DNA of 64,000 nucleotides from Halochromatium roseum. GTDB lineage: Bacteria; Pseudomonadota; Gammaproteobacteria; Chromatiales; Chromatiaceae. Below the pieces are notes generated by a model. That model did not search any database, was not told the origin of the DNA, and was given only the letters and a program-made list of their open reading frames with translations. Below are positions 27,995-36,353 of the stretch, piece after piece (position 1 is the stretch's first letter; every line of letters starts with the position of its first letter). The position numbers and the translations under genes were made by a program. The stretch is from positions 186,001-250,000 of the forward strand of contig NZ_NHSH01000065.1 in the NCBI RefSeq assembly GCF_016653315.1, in the 5' to 3' direction.

Positions 27995-29551
27995 ATGATG
28001 CCGATGATCACAGACCTCTCTCAATCAGGCGTCCGCACCGGTCTGACCGGGCTACTCGCCAGCATACTCCTCAACTTGCCGATGTTAGCCGGAGCCGCCG
28101 TGCCAGCGACACCGGTGATGACGATCTACAAGTTCAATGGCCCCTTGGAGACTCCGTATTACAACATCGGCGCCAATGGCCCTGGTAGCCGCGCAGGCAG
28201 CTTGCCGCAGGGCACCTCGGTCATCCCCTGCTTGGTGGTCCGCAACGGACGCGCACTCACTGATGCCAAGGGCACCCCGTACGTTGGCTTCGAAGTGGTC
28301 GTGAATCCGTCTAAGGACAAAGGCCAGGCGGCCACGCGTAAGTTCGAGCGCACATTCGCCGAACGCGAAGCGCTGAAGGTCAAGAACCATCATTGCGACA
28401 GCAGCGTCCGCCATGTGCTCAACGTGCGCGATCTCTACGTGCTCAAAAAGCCGCCCTTCTTCGATCCGCCCGGCAAAGGTGATCCAGCGGCCGCCGAGCG
28501 CGAAGGCAAAACCGAGTTGGACAAGATCGTCCGCGTCTTCCACAACTCACCGGAATGCGCCGCGGTCGACCAAGACGCCATTGGCCGCCGCGCCCGGCTC
28601 GAACGCGCCTGGGACCGCTTCATTGCCAAGCACGACGGACGCTGGGACGCCACCACCCTCGCCCGCGCCAAACACCTCGACTACGCCATGCGCACCGCCA
28701 TCTTCGAGGGGCATCTCGATCGTGGCTGCACCGCCTACGGCGCCTGCGAGCGCAACGTCGTCGTGCTCTCGATCCGCAATCGCGGTGTCGGCCAATGTCT
28801 GAAGCGACAGGGCTGCTCATTCCCAGGCGACTTCCAAGGCATCGCCTCCGATGTCGGTCAATACAACATCTGGGATGCTTACCTGACCCAGATCTCTGGC
28901 CTCACCTCTTGCTACCTGCGCACTGACTTGGCCAAACAGGGTGATTACGCTCTCTACCAAGGTATCTACAGTCAGAGTATCGGCGACGCCGAGACCATCC
29001 TCTACGGCGGCACACCAGCGTTAGCAACCGTGTTTCCCGGCACCAATCTGAACGAACTGACCGAGCTTCGCCACTACTACCATCCGCCAGCCATGGGCAA
29101 ATGTTTTCCGCAGCATGATCGCGTTGAATATATGTCAGGCGCGGTGGCTGAGAACGGCCCTGATCATGTGTTGATCGCGAATACGCGAATCAAGGTTGGC
29201 GACCGGGTCGGCGGCGGCTATCGCTTCAAGGAATTCCGCTTCGACCAAGAGGGGCCGATCGACGCAGTGCGGGTCGAGGACAATTACCCGGGCTTCGTCG
29301 TCGACGGCCGTAAGGTCAGCCTCGGTGGCGGCGGCGGCTGCACACCCTATGGCGTCTCCAGTGGCTGCCGCTTCTCAAACGTCGGCCGCTACCGTCGCAC
29401 GCCAAACTGGCTCACTGCTGGCAAGCCGCTTGCCCTCAACTGCCGCATCAACGACCGTGGCGCATCCTGCAGCGGCAGCGGCCGCGAACAGAGGGTCACT
29501 GTCGGTGGCGCTTGCGACATCGACATGATGCCGGTCTCGCGCGTGCACTGA
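27995..29551 (+). CDS. Unrecognised secreted Cys-rich protein
   Basis: I do not recognise this 518-residue protein. It has a likely Sec signal peptide (GLTGLLASILLNLPMLAGAAVPA) and a mature part with many Cys residues. These cluster in the middle (DRGCTAYGACERNVVVLS, QCLKRQGCSFPGDF, LTSCYLRTDL) and near the end (GGGCTPYGVSSGCRF, LNCRINDRGASCSGSG, GGACDIDMM), which suggests disulfide bonds in the periplasm or outside the cell. I see no catalytic signature. The start is uncertain (Met at 27995, 27998 or 28004; no clear ribosome binding site). Its end is seven bases from the end of the convergent ATPase gene. Confidence 0.7.
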   Translation: MMPMITDLSQSGVRTGLTGLLASILLNLPMLAGAAVPATPVMTIYKFNGPLETPYYNIGANGPGSRAGSLPQGTSVIPCLVVRNGRALTDAKGTPYVGFEVVVNPSKDKGQAATRKFERTFAEREALKVKNHHCDSSVRHVLNVRDLYVLKKPPFFDPPGKGDPAAAEREGKTELDKIVRVFHNSPECAAVDQDAIGRRARLERAWDRFIAKHDGRWDATTLARAKHLDYAMRTAIFEGHLDRGCTAYGACERNVVVLSIRNRGVGQCLKRQGCSFPGDFQGIASDVGQYNIWDAYLTQISGLTSCYLRTDLAKQGDYALYQGIYSQSIGDAETILYGGTPALATVFPGTNLNELTELRHYYHPPAMGKCFPQHDRVEYMSGAVAENGPDHVLIANTRIKVGDRVGGGYRFKEFRFDQEGPIDAVRVEDNYPGFVVDGRKVSLGGGGGCTPYGVSSGCRFSNVGRYRRTPNWLTAGKPLALNCRINDRGASCSGSGREQRVTVGGACDIDMMPVSRVH

Positions 29552-29558
29552 TCGGATC

Positions 29559-30995
29559 CTACTCCGGACTCTCACCCAAGGTCTGGTAATACTGCTTGAT
29601 GTCTTCGCCGATAGTGGCGGTGATCTGATAGAAGACCTCGTGCGAGATGCGCACCGGCTCATCATCGACCTGATCGGCCTGAGCACAGGTCTCAGCGATC
29701 AGTCGATAGAGGTAGTTGAGCACGAAGCGCGGCTGACGCAGCTTGTCGAGGGCACCGAGGATCTCTCGCTGTGGAATCACCGACGCGAACAGCTGATCGA
29801 GTGGATAGGGATCGGTCGGATCTTCCCGACAGATGCGTAAGCGCGCAGACATCATGTCGAACAGCTGCTTATCGCCCCAACGGAACGGATAGATGATCTT
29901 CTGCTTGTCGAAGCGCGCCTCATTAGCCTTCTCCGAACTGGCCTTGCGCACCGCCTCGTAGAGTTGCCGCGGTAGCAACATCTTAAAGCTCAGATTCGGA
30001 TGCAGTTGCAGGATACGATTGTTCCAGAGCGGCCAGACGAAGTCCTCCATGCGCTCACGGTCACCATTGATCAACGAAGGCTCGTCGACCTTGTCCATCA
30101 CCACCACGATCTGCTGATAGCCAAGGCTGAGCACAACATCGATGAACTTGGTAGCGAACAGCCGGCGCACATCGTCTTCATCGCGCCAACCTGCGCGCTT
30201 GACATCCTGGTCCTTGAGATAACCCTGAGGAATCGAGCGCAGTGCGCGCTGAACATCCTTGGCATTGCGGTCTCGCACCAAGATCTCACGTTCCGCGGAA
30301 CGCGCAACGCCACCATAAAAGGCGCTGCGAACCAGCGGCAACAGGCCCAGCGAGAGCAGTGCGGCGGTGGACTCCTTGAGGCTACTGAAGAACCCCCCAA
30401 TCAGCCCCTGCGGCATCAAACGCTTGGAGAGTGATGCCATGATGCGGTTGTAGCGATCCGGCGGGCCGCTGACATAGAAGGCCATCAGCATCATCAGATC
30501 ATGCCGCCGGAATTGCTCTAGCTTTTCCAACTGTAGATCTGTGTCTTTGAGCAATGCCTCCATTCCACAGACCAAGATCGCATCCAGGTGTTGGGCGAGA
30601 CCAAAATCCTTCAGCGTCACTGCCTCATCGCGGCGTCGATCCTGTTCCCGCTTTCGCTTGAAGGCCTCAAGGAACCCGTTGAAGTCATCATAGTGCAGCA
30701 GCAGGATGCGCTTCTGACCCTGTCCCTGTTGCTGATCCTCACAATTGTAGTGCTGGATATTCTTTTCCAACGCTAAGCGCAGGGCTGACTTGCCGCTGCC
30801 CTTGACGCCGAAGATCATCGAGGTACCGCGTCCCGGCGGATCTCCGAAAAACTTGTCCCAAGCCTGATGATTGAAGGTGTAGCCGGCCTGGTTGAGCAGA
30901 TCCTCGAAGACCTTGTCGTTTTGCGCTTCTTCCTCGATGAACGGGTTACGCACCAGTCCATGAGATTTTAGGAACTGAGCCATCGCAATGGACAT
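29559..30995 (-). CDS. P-loop ATPase of unassigned function (KAP/Sll1717-like)
   Basis: A 478-residue ATPase. Walker A is IFGVKGSGKSALR (about residues 61-73). Walker B is unusually far away, QIVVVMDKVDEP (about 295-306). Between them lies a helical insertion with one hydrophobic stretch (ALLSLGLLPLVRSAFYGGV, about 212-230), a layout like KAP-type P-loop NTPases and the Sll1717 group. The N-terminal FLKSHGLVRNPFIEEEAQNDK may be a short recognition segment. The function is unknown; related families often touch the membrane or occur in defence islands, which is only an analogy. A small two-helix membrane protein is encoded just upstream on the same strand. Confidence 0.75.
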   Translation of the reverse strand: MSIAMAQFLKSHGLVRNPFIEEEAQNDKVFEDLLNQAGYTFNHQAWDKFFGDPPGRGTSMIFGVKGSGKSALRLALEKNIQHYNCEDQQQGQGQKRILLLHYDDFNGFLEAFKRKREQDRRRDEAVTLKDFGLAQHLDAILVCGMEALLKDTDLQLEKLEQFRRHDLMMLMAFYVSGPPDRYNRIMASLSKRLMPQGLIGGFFSSLKESTAALLSLGLLPLVRSAFYGGVARSAEREILVRDRNAKDVQRALRSIPQGYLKDQDVKRAGWRDEDDVRRLFATKFIDVVLSLGYQQIVVVMDKVDEPSLINGDRERMEDFVWPLWNNRILQLHPNLSFKMLLPRQLYEAVRKASSEKANEARFDKQKIIYPFRWGDKQLFDMMSARLRICREDPTDPYPLDQLFASVIPQREILGALDKLRQPRFVLNYLYRLIAETCAQADQVDDEPVRISHEVFYQITATIGEDIKQYYQTLGESPE

Positions 30996-31149
30996 GGACA
31001 GAAATACCTATTTCGACAAATGGCAGCCTGCCGATCGCTGCGGCCTCACCATCCAGGAGACGGGAGCATCAGACGCAGGCTGGCTCTCGGGGATCAGAGA
31101 TCAGGGACGAACGGCACCGACACAGGGAGTTGGCGGCCGCCAGCGCCGA

Positions 31150-31425
31150 TCAGAGCTTTGCAGAATGCTCGACGATGATGAACAGTAGTATGCCAAAAGA
31201 AACCACCAGCATGACCAGGCGCGACGTCATCGACTTCGAGACGAAGCCATCAAGCTTACGCTTGAGTTCACAGATAAAACCACCCTCAGGCGCCTTGCGC
31301 ATCCGGCACAAATGCAGCGCCAAACGCGCAAGGAGTCGCCGAACGATATCGAAAACGGAATACAGAAAGACGACGAGCGCGACGAAGGTCGCAATGCCGA
31401 GCAACCAATTTTCAAGATAGCCCAT
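31150..31425 (-). CDS. Small membrane protein with two predicted helices
   Basis: A 91-residue protein with two hydrophobic segments (LLGIATFVALVVFLYSVFDIV and RLVMLVVSFGILLFIIVEHS), separated by a basic, Cys-containing loop of about 40 residues (LHLCRMRKAPEGGFICELKRKLDGFVSKS). I do not recognise a family. The start MGYLENWLLG is the most natural; a 13-codon extension to 31464 is possible. It lies 154 bases upstream of the P-loop ATPase on the same strand and may be its membrane partner, an inference from position only. Confidence 0.6.
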   Translation of the reverse strand: MGYLENWLLGIATFVALVVFLYSVFDIVRRLLARLALHLCRMRKAPEGGFICELKRKLDGFVSKSMTSRLVMLVVSFGILLFIIVEHSAKL

Positions 31426-31566
31426 GATGATATTCCAGGATTTAGGTCTTGGACAGGGTGTCATTGTCTACCCTTTGTCCGTTAGGGTCTATCCTGCCAT
31501 AGTGGAGCAGCGGTGTCTTTGAGATCTATGGGAAAGATGTGCGATCAGGCGATGTCCGGTCAGGCC

Positions 31567-33714
31567 TCACACCTCAAGGCGCAAACAGCGGGCGCTGTGG
31601 GTCTTGCTGAGCTGAACCGGTTGCGGATAGGCCAGCGCGCACTCAGCGATGGCCTGCGGGCAGCGTGGATGAAAATGACAGCCCGTCGGCGGCGCGGCTG
31701 GTGACGGCATGTCACCCTCGAGGCGGATGATCTGGCGGCGCTCGGCCTTGTCCATCATCGGCACCGCCGAGAGCAGGGCTCGGGTATAGGGATGGCGTGG
31801 CTCATCCAGTACCTCGGCCGCTGCGCCCTGTTCGACGATGCGGCCCAGATACATCACGGCGACCTCATGCGCCAGGTAGGCGACCACCGAGATATCGTGC
31901 GTGATGAACAGATAGCTGAGCCCCAGCTCATCCTGGAGCCGCTTCAGCAGATTCAGGATCTGCGCCTGAACTGACACGTCCAGCGCACTGGTTGGCTCAT
32001 CGCAGACGATCAGCTTGGGCTCGACCGCCAACGCCCGCGCGATACAGATACGCTGGCGCTGGCCACCGGAGAACTCGTGCGGATAGCGGTTCATCGCCTG
32101 CTCGCCGATGCCGACCTGCTCCAGCAGCGCCGCCACTCGGCGCCGCCGTGCCGCACGGCCCTTTTCGAGCCCAAGCGCTTGCAAGCCCTCGCCGACGATC
32201 TCGCCGACTAGCATGCGTGGATTCATCGAGGCGAAGGGGTCTTGGAAGATGATCTGCAGATCCTTGCGATAGCGGCGCATCTGTCCGGCCCGGATCGACG
32301 CCAGATCGACACCGTTGTAGCGCACCTGGCCCCCAGTCGGCAGCTCAAGCCGCAGGATCGCCTTACCCACGGTGGTCTTGCCGCAGCCCGATTCGCCAAC
32401 GAGGGCCAGGGTTTGCCCCGCCTGCAGGCGCAGATCGACCCCATCGACGGCCTTCACATGACCGACCGTGCTGCGAAACAGACCACGCTGGATCGGGAAG
32501 TGCACCTGTAGCCCCGCGGTGGCGAGCAAGGTCTGACGATCAGCGGCAGGCTCAGTCGATGATCGCGCTGGTGCCGAGGCCGCCGTGGCTTCCAGCCTGG
32601 TAGCCCCTGAAGCCTTCGCCTTCGCCTTCGCTGTGTCGCCGGCTGCTGCGAGCGCCCCAGCTGCCGTCTCTGGCTGCGCCGAGCCGAGGCTCGGCTCGAC
32701 AGCGCCTACAACCGCACTGGTGTTTCTCTCCCTGAAGTGGGCTGGTCCCTCAGCCCAGAGCAGACAGCGCACCTGCTGTCCCGGATTCGGTTGAAACCAA
32801 GCGATCGGCGCCTCACGACAGGCCGGCATGACCTGGCTGCAGCGATCGGCAAAGCGACAACCGCTGAAGGACTGATCAAGCGGTGGCACCCGGCCCGGAA
32901 TCACCGCCAGCTCGCCACGGCGCTTACCCGCGCTCGGCACACTCTCCAGCAGCTTGCGACTATAGGGATGCGCCGGCGCGGCAAAGAAGGCGTCGACGCT
33001 CGCCTCCTCGACGATCTGCCCGGCATACATCACCGCCAACCGATCTGCGGTCTCGGCGACCACACCCAGGTCATGGGTGATGAGCAGCACGGCCATCCCC
33101 GTCTGCGCTTGCAGCCCCTTGAGCAGCTGCAGCACCTGGGCCTGGATGGTCACATCCAGCGCGGTCGTCGGCTCATCGGCGATCAGCAGCTCCGGATCAC
33201 CGGCCAATGCCATCGCAATCATCACGCGCTGTTTCATCCCACCCGAGAGCTGATGCGGAAACTCACCAGCACGCCGCGCGGGGTCTGGGATGCCGACCGC
33301 GCGCAGCAGCTCGACGACCCGTTCGGCGACCTCAGCCTTGCCAAGCCGCTGATGCAGACGTACCGCCTCTGCGATCTGATCGCCAACCTTCAGCACTGGA
33401 TTCAGTGACGTTTGTGGCTCTTGAAAGATCATCGCCATGCGCCCGCCACGGACGCCACGCATCTCGCGCTCGGTGAGATCCAACAGCTCGGTGTCATCGA
33501 GCTTCACCGAGCCGCCGGTGATACGCCCAGACAACGGCAACAACCGCATTAGCGTCAGGGCGGTCATCGACTTGCCGCAACCCGATTCACCGAGCAGCGC
33601 GAGCGTCTCGCCGCGGCGGATCGAGAAGCCAACACCATCACAGACCCGCACGGGTCGCTCGCTGTTACCCAGCTCAGCGGTTAGATTGGAGACATCAAGC
33701 AAGAGGTCACTCAT
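31567..33714 (-). CDS. Peptide-type ABC importer ATPase, two fused nucleotide-binding domains
   Basis: The energising subunit of a family-5 (oligopeptide/dipeptide/microcin C type) importer, 715 residues, with a DppD-like and a DppF-like half in one chain as in YejF. Domain 1 has [34 protein letters not shown] and [12 protein letters not shown]. Domain 2 has [33 protein letters not shown] and [12 protein letters not shown]. Each half ends in the Cys-containing oligopeptide-transporter C-terminal motif. An Ala-rich linker of about 70 residues joins them. I start at [11 protein letters not shown]; upstream codons in frame come from a 12-bp repeat. It is the last gene of the importer operon. Confidence 0.95.
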   Translation of the reverse strand: MSDLLLDVSNLTAELGNSERPVRVCDGVGFSIRRGETLALLGESGCGKSMTALTLMRLLPLSGRITGGSVKLDDTELLDLTEREMRGVRGGRMAMIFQEPQTSLNPVLKVGDQIAEAVRLHQRLGKAEVAERVVELLRAVGIPDPARRAGEFPHQLSGGMKQRVMIAMALAGDPELLIADEPTTALDVTIQAQVLQLLKGLQAQTGMAVLLITHDLGVVAETADRLAVMYAGQIVEEASVDAFFAAPAHPYSRKLLESVPSAGKRRGELAVIPGRVPPLDQSFSGCRFADRCSQVMPACREAPIAWFQPNPGQQVRCLLWAEGPAHFRERNTSAVVGAVEPSLGSAQPETAAGALAAAGDTAKAKAKASGATRLEATAASAPARSSTEPAADRQTLLATAGLQVHFPIQRGLFRSTVGHVKAVDGVDLRLQAGQTLALVGESGCGKTTVGKAILRLELPTGGQVRYNGVDLASIRAGQMRRYRKDLQIIFQDPFASMNPRMLVGEIVGEGLQALGLEKGRAARRRRVAALLEQVGIGEQAMNRYPHEFSGGQRQRICIARALAVEPKLIVCDEPTSALDVSVQAQILNLLKRLQDELGLSYLFITHDISVVAYLAHEVAVMYLGRIVEQGAAAEVLDEPRHPYTRALLSAVPMMDKAERRQIIRLEGDMPSPAAPPTGCHFHPRCPQAIAECALAYPQPVQLSKTHSARCLRLEV

Positions 33715-33736
33715 CGAGACAGTCCCTGGCAGCAGA

Positions 33737-33790
33737 TCATCATCAAGCCGGTCACATAGGCGGTCACATAGGCGGTCACATAGGCGGTCA
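33737..33790. repeat. 12-bp tandem repeats with in-frame TGA codons after the ABC permease gene
   Basis: The plus-strand unit cggtcacatagg occurs three times (33749, 33761, 33773) plus a partial copy at 33785. On the coding strand TGA triplets lie at 33788, 33776, 33764, 33752 and 33740, exactly 12 nt apart, plus 33743 and 33737 (plus-strand start coordinates). All are in the frame of the permease gene, whose own TGA is at 33824-33826. Confidence 0.92.
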
Positions 33791-33823
33791 TCCCGCGAGC
33801 ACGGCAAAACAGACCAGGCGGGC

Positions 33824-35365
33824 TCACGAGGCGCTCCGCAGCCGAGGATCGAAGGCATCTCTGACCACATCCGCGAGCAGATTGGCGGCGAGCACGAGGG
33901 TGAACATGAAGACGAAAGCAGCAGCCAGCGACCACCAGACGACGGGGTCGCGCGCCAGCTCGAGCCGAGCGCTATTGATCATATTGCCCCAGCTATTCAT
34001 GGTCGGATCAACGCCAATGTTGACGTATGAAAGCACTGCTTCGGCCAGCACCAGGCCGCTGAAATCCAGAACCACGGTGATCATCACGATATGCAACACA
34101 TTGGGCAGGATATGGCGGCCGATCACGGTCGAGTTGCGCACGCCCAGTGAGCGCGCCGCCTGCACATAATCGGCCTCGCGTAGCTTCAGCGACTCACCCC
34201 GCAGCAGCCGACAGAGCCCGGTCCAGCTGGTCACGCCGAGGATGATGCAGAGAAACAGCAGGCGCAGATCCGCACGCTCGACCAGGCTCTCGAACTGCTC
34301 CGCGTTGTTGGTCATATAGACCTGCAACATCAGGATCGCAGCAGCGATCAGCAGCACGCCTGGAATCGAGCTCAGGGTCGTGTAGAGATACTGGATCACA
34401 TCATCGGTGCGACCGCCGAAATAGCCGGCCATGATCCCTAAGATTACCGCCGCCGGCAGCATCACCAGGGTGGTCAGGGTGCCGATCACCAGCCCGGTGC
34501 GGATGCTCTTCAGGCTCTGGTAGAACACATCCTCGCCGACCTTATCGGTGCCAAGGATGTGGTAGCTCGCCGCCAACTCCGCGGCAACGAAGCTGAGCAC
34601 CAGCATCAGTGCGAGCACACTCAAGGCAACACGCCAGGGCGCCTCGGTCTCGCCGCGCCAGATCGCGCTCGCGCTGTCATTGAACGTCTGACGCCAGCGC
34701 AAGGCGAGCATAGCAACGAGGGTCAGCATCAACCCAGCCCAGGCGATCAGGCCCTTCACCATCCCGAACAGCCCGCGCAGTAGGATATCGACACCGCGCT
34801 GTGACGGATCATCCAGGTGCGCTCCGCCATGCTCGAGGCGCGGATAGCCGCGGATCACGCTGCCATCTGACTGCTCGATCGCCTCCTTGACGAACAATTG
34901 GGTTGCGAACGGTGCCGAGAAGGTCTTCTCCTGGCGCTCACGCAGGCCGCTGAGCCAGAGGTCCAAGACCGAGATGATCTGGGTCGAATAGGTGGGCTCT
35001 GCCGCTGCCGAAGGATCTCGAGAACCGGGAGCCTCGCCCTGCCCTACCGCCCCTTGGTCCGTTGAACTCTCGGCCGCGACTTGCTGAGCAGTGCCATTCA
35101 TCTGTCCATCAGCACTCTGATCCGCCGGAGCCCCTGGAGCCGTCTGGGCAACCGGCTCGATGAGCGGATGAAAGTGCAGCGAATCCAGCAGCCCAATGCC
35201 AACGTAGAACAGGATCACCACCAGCGCGGCAACGCCAACCGGCGATCGCCCGACTTGGCGCCAAGGCCCGCGCAGGTGCTCATGCCGCGCAGCATAGAGA
35301 CCGAAGCCGATGCCGACGGCGATCAGCACGAAGATGAGGGCGTCGGTGATCAGAATAACGGGCAC
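33824..35365 (-). CDS. Peptide-type ABC importer permease (DppC/YejE type)
   Basis: One of the two membrane subunits of the importer, 513 residues. Two N-terminal helices are followed by a long Gln/Ala/Ser-rich loop (about residues 75-125), a helix near 190, and then the usual permease domain. The coupling-helix EAA-type motif is LREADYVQAARSLGVRNSTVIGRHILPN. A C-terminal PRLR follows the common pattern. The family is usually about 300-350 residues; the extra length is N-terminal. It lies ten bases after the first permease gene. Its 3' spacer holds the 12-bp stop-codon repeat. Confidence 0.92.
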   Translation of the reverse strand: MPVILITDALIFVLIAVGIGFGLYAARHEHLRGPWRQVGRSPVGVAALVVILFYVGIGLLDSLHFHPLIEPVAQTAPGAPADQSADGQMNGTAQQVAAESSTDQGAVGQGEAPGSRDPSAAAEPTYSTQIISVLDLWLSGLRERQEKTFSAPFATQLFVKEAIEQSDGSVIRGYPRLEHGGAHLDDPSQRGVDILLRGLFGMVKGLIAWAGLMLTLVAMLALRWRQTFNDSASAIWRGETEAPWRVALSVLALMLVLSFVAAELAASYHILGTDKVGEDVFYQSLKSIRTGLVIGTLTTLVMLPAAVILGIMAGYFGGRTDDVIQYLYTTLSSIPGVLLIAAAILMLQVYMTNNAEQFESLVERADLRLLFLCIILGVTSWTGLCRLLRGESLKLREADYVQAARSLGVRNSTVIGRHILPNVLHIVMITVVLDFSGLVLAEAVLSYVNIGVDPTMNSWGNMINSARLELARDPVVWWSLAAAFVFMFTLVLAANLLADVVRDAFDPRLRSAS

Positions 35366-35375
35366 GCGATGACCC

Positions 35376-36353
35376 TCAAGACAGCCGGACCCTGGGGTCG
35401 ACCAGGGTATAGGAGATGTCGGTCATGATCAGACCGATGATGTAGAGCACCGAGCCGAGGAAGACCATGGCACGCACGATCGAGAAATCTTGGCGGTTGA
35501 TCGCATCGATGGTGTAGCTACCAAGCCCAGGCACGCCAAAGAAGGATTCGATGATCAACGCTCCCATGAACAACAGCGGCAACACGGCGACCACGCCGGT
35601 GAGGATCGGGATCAGCGCGTTGCGCAGCACATGGCGGAACAACACCGCACGCTCGCGCAACCCCTTGGCACGCGCAGTTCGCACATAGTCTCGGTTGATC
35701 TCCTCGAGAAAGAAGGTGCGATAGAGCCGGGTACTACTGCCGATACCGGCAACGACGCCTACCACCACCGGCAAGATCAGGAACTTCAGCGCCTCGAGGC
35801 CATGATCGTAGCCAGAGATCGGCACCAGATGGAACAGCTTACCGATCAGGAACTGACCGCCGATGATATAGAAGAGCCCGGAGATCGACATCATCGCCAC
35901 CAGCAGCACCACGCTTCCAAAGTCGATATAGGTGGCACGGAAGAACACGATCATCAACGCATAGCTGATGCTGATTGCCAGCCCCACCAGCAAGGTCGGA
36001 ATCGCGATCGCCAGACTCGGCCACATGCGCTGACGGATGTCGTAGCCGATATCGCGGCCGCTGTCCGACTGACCAAAGTTGAACGCAAAGAGCTTCAGCG
36101 ATTTCTCGAAAAAGATCGTGTCGGTCAACGACGTCAGTCCGCCAGCCTCTGCGTTATAGAGCAGCGGCTTGTCATAGCCATGCTCAGCCTTCCAGGTATC
36201 GATCGCCTCCTGCGTCACCCGCTTATCGCCGAGCTGCATCCGCGCCATGTCGTCCGGCGAGTTGACGACGAAGAACAACAGGAAGGTGATCAGATTGACG
36301 CCGATCAGGATCGGCAGCGCATAGAGCAATCGGCGCAGGATGTAGGCACTCAT
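35376..36353 (-). CDS. Peptide-type ABC importer permease (DppB/YejB type)
   Basis: The first membrane subunit of the importer, 325 residues. The N-terminus MSAYILRRLLYALPILIGVNLITFLLFFVV is typical of the DppB class, followed by a periplasmic domain and five further helices. The coupling motif is EINRDYVRTARAKGLRERAVLFRHVLRNALIPILT. It overlaps the substrate-binding protein gene by four bases. Confidence 0.93.
   Translation of the reverse strand: MSAYILRRLLYALPILIGVNLITFLLFFVVNSPDDMARMQLGDKRVTQEAIDTWKAEHGYDKPLLYNAEAGGLTSLTDTIFFEKSLKLFAFNFGQSDSGRDIGYDIRQRMWPSLAIAIPTLLVGLAISISYALMIVFFRATYIDFGSVVLLVAMMSISGLFYIIGGQFLIGKLFHLVPISGYDHGLEALKFLILPVVVGVVAGIGSSTRLYRTFFLEEINRDYVRTARAKGLRERAVLFRHVLRNALIPILTGVVAVLPLLFMGALIIESFFGVPGLGSYTIDAINRQDFSIVRAMVFLGSVLYIIGLIMTDISYTLVDPRVRLS

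Noticed and set aside
27150-31566. Whole accessory patch as a mobile island
   Set aside because: No integrase, transposase, tRNA junction or flanking direct repeat is visible, and base composition looks like the surroundings.
33737-33790. Short regularly spaced repeat considered as a CRISPR remnant
   Set aside because: The 12-bp units abut directly without spacers and no cas gene is present.
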